Assembly (NCBI GenBank): GCA_963969495.1
Contig: OZ018321.1
Location: forward strand, 124,696,521-124,760,520
DNA length: 64,000 bases
Direction: 5' to 3'
Source of the DNA: Ceratothoa steindachneri
Taxonomy: Eukaryota > Arthropoda > Malacostraca > Isopoda > Cymothoidae
The notes beneath the pieces are model-generated. The model searched no databases. It was not told the origin of the DNA and saw only the letters and a program-made list of their open reading frames with translations. A program made the translations under genes and the position numbers. This document shows positions 56,400-64,000 of this stretch, in pieces (position 1 is the first letter of the stretch; each line of letters starts with the position of its first letter).

Positions 56400-56424
56400 A
56401 ATTTAAATGGTATATATATATATA

Positions 56425-57815
56425 TGTCGTAGAATGGACTCCCGACGATATACCATATATCACTATTCGTTGAGGGAACTTCTTTAATTATCTCTAGAGT
56501 GCTCTAATGTCTGGCGGCCGATATTATGTATCTTCGATATGCTTAAGAAGTGGAACTGAGCTCAAGGATAATAATATTGCTATCATTAATAAAATAGAGT
56601 TTTATTAATAATAACTATCAACAAACCCAAGACGGAAAATATTGACATAAACAGAGAATGGAAAGGGTCGTGGGGGCTTGGGCTAATCCGAGGATTTAAA
56701 GGATTTAAAAAGGTAAAACAAATATATGTAGAGTTAAAGAGATGGGATGGTTCGATAAACCATTTAAAGCACAGGATAGAATTGACAAAAGGGTTAAGTA
56801 CTCAAAGGTGACGTTTGGCTTACGTAACTTTACACTAGTGGTGCAGTGGAAGGTGGCTTAAAGCAATGTTCGGTACGCTGGCGAGTTCCAGCCGAAGGGA
56901 GGGAATAGGATGATCCTGACGTGGCGTCTTGGGAATAAGAACCGTTTCTCGACAAACGGCTTGAAGAACAATGGCTGTTCTACGTTGTTCTCTTCTGAGC
57001 AATAGGGGGGGGGTGAGAACCGTCTCTTGTCTACGGGCTCAAGAACAATAGCTGTTCTAATGTTCTTCTCCTCTGAACAACGGGGGAAGGGTAAGAACCG
57101 TTTCTTGGCGAAGGGCTCAAAAGAACAATAGCTGTTCTAACGTTGTTCTCTTCCTGAACAACGAGGGAAGGGGTGAGAACCGTCTCTTGTTTACGGGCTC
57201 AAGAAGAATGGCTGTTCTAATGTTGTTCTCCTCTAAACAACAAGGGGGAAGGGTGAGAACCGTTTCTGGGCGAAGGGCTCAAAAGAACAATGGCTGTTCT
57301 ACGTTGTTCTCTTCTTGAACAACGCGGGGGAAGCCTCAAGGACTTGGCGTAACGAAAGGCTCGAACCTTTGGCACTCAAGGGATATTGTCCTCCTTCTGA
57401 ACAAGTGATGGTGAATCTCGAGGTCGAGGTCCCTTGGCGCACAAAGTGAGAGAGGGTCGTGGTGATGTTTCGCGACGAAAATCTGGATCTCCAATCTCTT
57501 CTTAGTGGTAAAGTTTCCATATAAATAGCCAGGACACTCCCTTGGCGTGGGGGACAATGGAGTGGGAGCTTCGAGGGAATGCACAGTCGAGCCTGTGAGC
57601 AATGCCTTATCTGCCCATAAGCCTAACTCAATCTGGCGAGGTCGGCGTATGGGGGCGAATGGGGGGGACGATAACCTCCTTGTTTAAACATTGACATCCG
57701 GTGGCTGTGATAAGGCGCCAAGCTTCGAATCGAAGATGCACGTGGGCAACATCGTGGTTTTAAATAATATGTGATAGAAGTTGAAATTAACGCAGCTTCA
57801 ACTCGTTCTATCACA
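56425..57815 (-). repeat. 5' LTR of element C
   Basis: From TGTCGTAGAATGGACTCC to CTCGTTCTATCACA on plus. Nearly identical to 51544-52928, including five tandem units at 56937-57331. The 5' LTR drives transcription leftwards. Confidence 0.95.
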
Positions 57816-58755
57816 GAGATAATTGCATTGAGTGAGTTGTGGTCTAATCTCTCTTCGTGTGCCGACACTTCCAATAGTCGACGGATATCCGGTATACTAT
57901 GATTCGTCACCTACGTGAGCCAATCATGGAATTTCTGCTGGATTTTTTTGGCTCTAACCGATACGGACTTGTTTCTAAACGGATTTTGCCTGAAAGTGGT
58001 GGATTCACACCGTTTCCTTTGTCTTTTTTTCACCCAAGCCCTTACATGAGATGCTCGTATTTGCTTCCTTAGGGACTCTTATAGCTGCGTCATGGACATT
58101 TTTTATTCCATTTTATTCAGCACCTTAGGGAATGATAGGACTACTGCATTGTTTTGTTTTTTTAGCGATCTGTGTTCGTTTGAATCTTGATTATGGATGC
58201 GATTTTTATGCATCTGTAACCGGGCGTTTATTTAAGAAGGTGGACTTCCGTGTACATTGCATCATGCGCCTGTACGTTCGAGCCTCCCTCTGTTGCAGAT
58301 GGCTCTCACGGCATCTGAAGCTGATCGTGTTGGTGCATATACCACTAAGAGGTGCCAGACATAAACTAAGCCCTCAAAAGTTGAGCCTAGGAAATTCCTT
58401 CGTGAGCTTGGTGTCGCTCACGGTCCGGTATCACCTCTGGTTCTTACCTGGACGCTAGCTTGGAGGGTACCAATTTTGACTATTTGTCCCCAAGCCTCTT
58501 CCAAAGTGTCCACAGTGCGGGAATATTGATTTCGGTCTTTTTGGAGAACACTACGTGCCAGGTTAAATCTGTATCAGTGTATAAGGAATGCTCCAAGTCC
58601 AGAGATTAGGTTGAATTTCACCCCTTATCACCTCTGTTTGAAGTCAGCGTGTATCTACTACGCCCTGCGGCTGTCTACACGGCTTACCTGGTTGCAATAC
58701 ATCGCTCGGTATGAGAGATAACGCATCATGCCCAGTAAAGGAATCGGATTGTGAT
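57816..58755 (+). pseudogene. Unrecognised decayed coding-like DNA, right of element C
   Basis: Continuation of the target region at 50771-51543. Pieces such as MALTASEADRVGAYTTKRC and SKVEPRKFLRELGVAHGPVS (near 58300-58430) look like an old coding region with stops. I do not recognise the family. Confidence 0.4.
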
Positions 58756-58759
58756 CTTT

Positions 58760-59640
58760 AGCGAATCAAAAAGAGCCGTGAGTGGTCTCGAGACATTGCA
58801 ACAAGATGACTGGTGAATTACAAGATTTCTATGACGCAATTAAATGCCTGTATGGACCATCAAAAAACTTGGCCACACCGGTCCGTTCTGCAGACGGAAA
58901 CACATTCATAAAGGACAAACAGGAATATTACAAAGATGGGTAGAGCATTTTAATGTTCTACTCAACACCATAAATAAATGTGATATGTCAATCCTCGAAA
59001 AATTCACATACTCTTTACAGATACTTGTGCATGTCGCTGGTTGAGGTGGAAAAAGCAGCTAAACAACTAAAGAACACAAAGGCTGCAAGATATGAGGGTG
59101 TCCTTTCAGAAATATATAAAAATGGAGAGAAATCTTTAATTAATATTCTTCGTAATGTTTTTACGACTTGCTGTACACGTTCTAAGATTCCCTGTCAACG
59201 GCGCAAAGGAAAAATCGTTAAGATATTCAAAAGAAATGGGGATAGGGCTGTCTGCGCAAATAATAGGAGTGTTACACTTTTGGATGTTGCTGGCAAAATC
59301 TTGGGAAAATATTCCTTTCAAGATTATTAGCATTCATAGGTGATAGACTTCTTCCCAAGTCCCGACCTGGCTTTCAGCAGACAGGACTATGGTCAACATC
59401 ATCTTCGTCTGCCGTCAACTTATCGAAAATGCCTTGAGCAACGACAATACTTCAGTGCAGCTTTCGTCAACGTAACTAAAGCTTTCGACACAATAAACTG
59501 GGACCTATTATTTAGGATACTCAGCAGATTTGGACGCACACCAAGATTTACGGAGGGGGATCTTGACGACTGGGAAACCCATACACTTCAATGGCGCAAT
59601 CTCTATTAACTTCACAATCTCCATTGTTTTCCAAGACAGA
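58760..59640 (+). pseudogene. LINE reverse transcriptase fragment, plus strand
   Basis: Frame pieces in order: ELQDFYDAIKCLYGPSKNLA, TPVRSADGNTFIKDKQE, RWVEHFNVLLN, EVEKAAKQLKNTKAARYEGV, EIYKNGEKSLINILRNVF, KGKIVKIFKRNGDRAV, ANNRSVTLLDVAGKILGK, GDRLLPKSRPGF, and LEQRQYFSAAFVNVTKAFDT with INWDLLFRILSRFGRTPRF. This is the N-terminal half of a LINE RT domain, up to the first catalytic motif (here VTKAFD). Frameshifts lie between the pieces. The YxDD half is missing; the sequence breaks near 59560-59600. Clade not assigned. Confidence 0.85.
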
Positions 59641-60118
59641 AGGATGCCAACATACACTACACCACATACAAACATATATAGATCGGTTTCAAATTTAATT
59701 ATTTTTAGAACATATTTTTTTTCAAAAATTATAATGTTAAGACACATTTAGATTTATTACAGATTGTCAGTTTAGTTTCATACCAACAATTTCTACTGAG
59801 CTTGACATGAATAAATTATGCCAGTTAATATGTTTAACTCACTCTATCATACATTAGTCTCAAGTAAGGAGCGAAGGTTGAACCCTAAATATATAATGGT
59901 ATGAAAGACTGAAAATGATAGCCAGACAAAAAATGAATAGGTATTTAAGTGAATCATATAGTTAAAAAAATCTTGAAGACACTTAAAATTCTAGAAATAG
60001 GAAGTATTTAATGTTACATTTAATCTCCGAAAGGAATACAAGTATTATTACCTATTAAATATTCTCATTGTTTTATAAAGTAATTATAGTGGAACTCATA
60101 TAGCATTTTTATTTTCAG
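59641..60118. other. AT-rich spacer, no feature
   Basis: No gene seen. If the P-like element has terminal repeats, its left end should lie here; I could not identify it. Confidence 0.35.
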
Positions 60119-62806
60119 ATGCTGAAAAAATGCTGCGTTTCCAAAGGATGATGCTATGAGAGGGAGAAGGTTAAGATCAGTCAACAGGAAAGACTTCACT
60201 CCTACAACTTACTCAGTGGTATGTATGAAACATTTTACCGAGTAGTTCATCATCAGAGAAGACCGAATGACTCGAGATGATGGGACTGTAATTGTTGCTC
60301 AAAGGAGTAGTCTTGCTATCACGAAAAGATGCATATCCATCTCTTTTTCCAAATCAACTAAGTTATCTCTCAAAAGCCCCTCCCCCCAAAAAAAAAAATC
60401 AAACGGATTAATTCAGATGAACGACGTGAACGCCTAGCCAAAAGAAGTGAAGAGTGTTTTGAGAATTGGATGAATGAAGAAAATATTGAGTCTTTTCAAA
60501 GCTTTTGTGATGATTTTACGCAACATGATACAAGAACCTGGTTAGTGGTAACAAAGAGTGAATATTTTTCCTTTCTCAGAGTTAACTGTGATGAAGAAAA
60601 TACAAATGGACTAGTGTCCTTCAAAGTAATGCGTGCCTCAACTGTCAAAATATGGTACAGAAACATACTATTACCAAAGAGTAAGTTCAGGTGACTCTTA
60701 GGACATGAAAATGCGTGCAAGAAATGGTCAGCATTTGATTTCTTGCCAAGCTACTTGAATTAATACAGTGACAAAAGTGTTACTGACATGGGAAAAGTTC
60801 AATGCTGTATCAGTGTTCTCCATGAAATCCTTGAGAATAAAGCAACCACAGAGAATGAGTCCTCATCAAGGGAAGTGTTGTGGTTCTGTGCTGAACAACT
60901 TGCACTGGTTATCCAAAAACAGAAGAAGTACACCCATTATCTTTTAATATTGGCTTGCACTGTTTACTATACTAGTCCCTCCTGTTACAAGTTGCTACGC
61001 TGCGTGGAATAATGAATCTTCCTCACCCAGTTAGCTTTGAAGCAGGGCAAGTTTAGGTCTTGTCTTCAGAGTGAGCACATTCTCTACCTGAAGGAAATAT
61101 TTTCATATTTGAAAGAGAAAGAAAAGCTTGTCAGTATGTTCTTGGATGAAATTCATGTTCAAAAACTTATGTCAAACAAAGAAGGAAAACTACATGGTGC
61201 TTCCACAAACTCAACATATGTAGCTACGACAATTAAAGTTTTCATGATAACTTCCCCCCTTTCATCTTATAAGAATATAGTTGCATTATTTCCTGACTAT
61301 AATCTTACAAAATATACACTTTTTTAGTGGACAGAAACAGTTATCAAAGTCTTAAATAATATGGGATTTCACGTACTTACAGTGGTATCTGACAATAATA
61401 AGTTAAATAGGCACATGTTTGAGAAGCAATGTGGAAGAAGTCTTACATCTTTCATCCCAAATCCACATAATCACAATGAGTGTATATTCCTATTGTTTGA
61501 CACAGTTCATTTATGGAAATGTATCCGAAACAATTGGCTCAGTCGACAGGATCCTGCCCAAACCTTGGTCTTGCCATCACCAGAAAACCCAAACATTGTA
61601 AAACATACAGGTTTATCACCGATAAAAAAGATTCACTCTCGTGAGAGAACCTCACATGTTAAACTAACTCCAGGATTGTCAGAAAAATCTTTGTATCCAT
61701 CCAATTTAGGGAAGACAAAATGTGCATTATGCCCTTCATGTATTTGATAAAAAGAATGTTGCCTTACTCAAGGAAGTCAAAGTAGTAGATCCATCAGGTA
61801 CAGCCATATTCTTGGTTGAACATTGTTAATGTAAAAACTACATTTAAAGATTACCTCTCCTTCAAGAGCAAAATAATCCAATAACTCAAACTTCATCTCA
61901 TGACGCAAACTTGTTATTTCTTGCTAAGTTTTGTGAGTGATTTAAAGCTTGGGAAGGACTGAGGAAATCAGAGAATAAACGGCAGATGAGAGCAGGTAAA
62001 TTGTCTAAAGAAACTAATTTTGCACTGACGCACACCACAATATCATCAGCTTAAGTATATTTTGGTAGGAAAATTTTAGCCTGAAAAACTGGTGTCTAGA
62101 TTTTGAATATGCAGACAAATGAGTGCCAGTAACTATAATTTGTCAGTAGAATAGGTTCTACATAGAATCATAGAACAAGTTGAAGATAGTAAACCTGCTT
62201 TCCCTAAAGTCTTCCCACTCAAATGTTTTGCATATAACGGATATGAATACTTCCTCTGTGGAGGATGATGAATCTTCTGTCACCTCTCTAGATATTTTTG
62301 ATGGTATTCATGATTTTGTTACAGATCAAGAACTGTCACACACAGATGAGAAGGTACTGATTTATATTTCAATATATGTAGGTCATACTTTTCAGAAAAG
62401 TGCATTTGTTCTCTATGTGTAGCAAATATCGTTCGAAAAATTTTCTTGATGTAGGCATATCAGAAGTAAATTGTCGGTACACTAAGCATCTTAACAGGAA
62501 AGAGTAAAAATGAATGTACCAACAACAACAAAATATTTCAGGTTCTCATGAGTACTAATAAGAAAGAATTTCTAAACTTATAAAATCACAGAAGAGTTTT
62601 AATGAATTTGTCTATTAATTACCTCCAGGAGAAAGTTAAATTTCAATGAAACTTGTATATTCTGTACCTAAAACAAGCATTTCATTGTAATAGCTGTGGG
62701 GTCAGCACCAAATATTCTTTTGAATAGTTATTGTAAATCTGTGACTAACAAACTTTTATACAATGTTAAGGCAAAGAAAAGAAAGTTGTCAACTTTTAAT
62801 ACATAA
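60119..62806 (+). pseudogene. P-element/THAP9-like transposase, broken
   Basis: P-type transposases carry an N-terminal THAP zinc finger and a catalytic core with an inserted GTP-binding domain. The start here, MLKKCCVSKG followed by YEREKVK, resembles a damaged THAP domain. Later pieces: NEENIESFQSFCDDFTQHDT, MRASTVKIWYRNI, AEQLALVIQKQKKYTHY, VSMFLDEIHVQKLMSNKEGK (LDE is a core motif), NSTYVATTIKVFMITSPLSS, VSDNNKLNRHMFEK (SDN motif), FDTVHLWKCIRNNWLSR and, at the end, NKLLYNVKAKKRKLSTF. Length and order fit a P/THAP9-type protein. It has many stops and shifts, and no terminal repeats were found. Confidence 0.82.
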
Positions 62807-62859
62807 TGTTTAAAGAAGGTGCATTCACCCAAAATAACGATGTGTTGTAATGATACCTA

Positions 62860-63791
62860 CGAGGGGCGGTCAATAAGTTTTGCAATTCAGATATAAGGAT
62901 ACGAGATATGAGGAAAAGTGTTTTATTATTTTTCAATATAACTACCATCGACTTCAATGCACTTGCGCCACTTGTCCCTGAGGCTTCGAATTCCCGACAA
63001 CCAGAAATCTCCCGACTGCTGTTCAATCCACTCCTGGACAGCGAACTGGACATCTTCATCGTCTCCAAACCGGCGTCCACGCAGTGCAGCCTTGAGCTGG
63101 CGAAATAAAAAGTAGTCACTGGGGGCCAGATCTGGACTGTACGGGGGATGCTTCAGCTCCTTGAATCCGCTCTCGCGCAGGGCAGCTTGTGCAACTCTTG
63201 CCTGGTGGACTTTGACGACGTTGAAGTCGATCATGGGACGTGAGGTTTCTAGGGACCCAACGGGCAGAGACCTTGGTCATGGCCAAATTGTCGTGGATGA
63301 TGTTGATAACACTTCCATGTGATATTCCAAGTTCTTCCTCAATTTATTCGACCTTTACCCGTCGATTTTCGAGGATCATCCTCTCCACACGGGCCACATT
63401 GTCCTCGTTGGTCACCTCTGACGGGCGTCCTGCAGGGGGGTCATCTTCAAGGGACTCACGACTATGGCGGAACTCCCTATTCCATCGAGCAATGGTTGCA
63501 GAGGAAGGGGCGGTGTCAGTGTACACTGCACCAATTCGTTGATAGATCTCTTTTGCATTCTTGCCTTCCTTGGTCAAAAAATTTGATCACTGCGTGGTGC
63601 TCAACCTTCTCCATTTTTGAAAAATTTGTGACTGACGATCTGCGATAAGCTACTGCTTCTTAAATAGACGAGGCAGGGCGTGCGGCTGCAGGTGCAGACT
63701 TGTCCTAACTTGTCCTAACACCTCCACACACAGCCATCCTCCTTCTTCTGTTTTGCCCTACTGATTTGCAAAACCTATTGACCGCCCCTCG
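62860..63791 (-). mobile_element. Mariner element, internally deleted, copy 3 (932 bp)
   Basis: Perfect inverted ends CGAGGGGCGGTCAATAAG and CTATTGACCGCCCCTCG, with TA duplications at 62858-62859 and 63792-63793. It sits just beyond the end of the P-like transposase remnant. Confidence 0.96.
62926..63614 (-). pseudogene. Mariner transposase remnant, copy 3
   Basis: The reading starts at 63614 with MEKVEHHAVIKFF. A one-base disruption follows, then TKEGKNAKEIYQRIGAVY, SSATIARWNREFRHSRES and ENRRVKVE, then a TAA at 63344-63346 where relatives have Glu. Past the shared junction near 63232, in the next frame, are QARVAQAALRESGFKELKHP, PYSPDLAPSDYFLFRQLKAA (third catalytic Asp) and DKWRKCIEVDGSYIEK, ending at 62926. 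Like the other copies it lacks the catalytic middle. The C-terminal 102-residue frame is unbroken. Confidence 0.93.
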
Positions 63792-64000
63792 TACGTAGTT
63801 TATATACAGCTAAACCCTAGAGGAGCCTGAGTGTGTATGAATGCTACAATGTTACTCATTATCGTAAAAGATGATCCTGTACGTGTGGACGTGTAGTAAG
63901 TTAGAATAAGCGCATTTTCGTTTTTAGATCTATCAGGCTGCATGTGCCGCATAAACAAGTACCTATTAGTCATGTCAAGTACCTATTAGTCATGTTTTAA
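63792..64000. other. Window end, no feature
   Basis: AT-rich DNA. A 20-base motif AAGTACCTATTAGTCATGT occurs twice in the last 45 bases (63957 and 63979). Confidence 0.4.

Larger units (their letters stand above)
51544..57815 (-). mobile_element. Ty3/gypsy LTR retrotransposon C, internally deleted, youngest
   Basis: Direct LTRs at 51544-52928 and 56425-57815 share almost all bases (few differences visible per 250 bp). A perfect 5-bp target duplication GAGAT flanks it (51539-51543 and 57816-57820). The 6272-bp element carries gag, protease, a short integrase leader, part of RT, and RNase H on the minus strand. Two deletions removed most of integrase and the RT fingers and palm. Relatives with intact pol would have to supply enzymes. 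Confidence 0.95.

Overview
The window is repeat-dense, AT-rich animal DNA, most likely from an arthropod. The pointers are mariner, P/THAP, hAT, Ty3/gypsy and several LINE relics side by side, long (TA)n tracts, and no bacterial-style gene packing. I found no intact host gene, rRNA or tRNA gene. Almost every recognisable coding stretch is a broken transposable-element gene, so the window reads as a nested graveyard of mobile elements with a few fairly young insertions.

Layout. 0-1.2 kb: LINE ORF1 (minus). 1.8-2.55 kb: a 733-bp inverted-repeat element, with a second copy at 17.16-17.90 kb. 2.6-4.6 kb: two copies of a (TA)n-headed repeat, the second carrying a deleted mariner. 5.15-7.76 kb: four alternating copies of a SINE-like element. 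7.86-8.62 and 17.93-19.38 kb: two copies of an unnamed repeat, the second split by a 356-bp MITE. 9.0-12.7 kb: a decayed Ty3/gypsy pol (minus) split by a solo LTR. 12.98-14.05 kb: a broken member of an uncharacterised multicopy animal family. 15.1-15.9 kb: another copy of the same LTR. 21.18-26.02 kb: LTR element A (plus). 28.2-29.1 kb: LINE reverse transcriptase (minus). 29.25-29.77 kb: a long palindrome. 30.7-34.35 kb: LTR element B (minus). 35.2-36.7 kb: hAT transposase (minus). 39.5-40.5 kb: second deleted mariner. 43.7-43.9 kb: a helix-turn-helix transposase scrap. 49.4-50.8 kb: second hAT (plus). 51.54-57.82 kb: LTR element C (minus), the youngest looking. 58.8-59.6 kb: LINE RT (plus). 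60.1-62.8 kb: P-element/THAP9-like transposase (plus). 62.86-63.79 kb: third deleted mariner (minus).

Elements A, B and C are related Ty3/gypsy retrotransposons. They share a coiled-coil Gag N-terminus and a primer-binding-like TGGTGTC site set off from the LTR by an AT-rich spacer; A and C also share a protease with DTGC instead of DTGA/DSGA. Each is internally deleted in a different way. Read together they point to protease-integrase-RT-RNase H order (the Gmr1-like order), and in A and C a stop codon sits directly after the Gag zinc knuckle. The three mariners share one out-of-frame internal deletion, so they spread as a non-autonomous form. Most class calls rest on motifs read by eye; ages and family names are inference.
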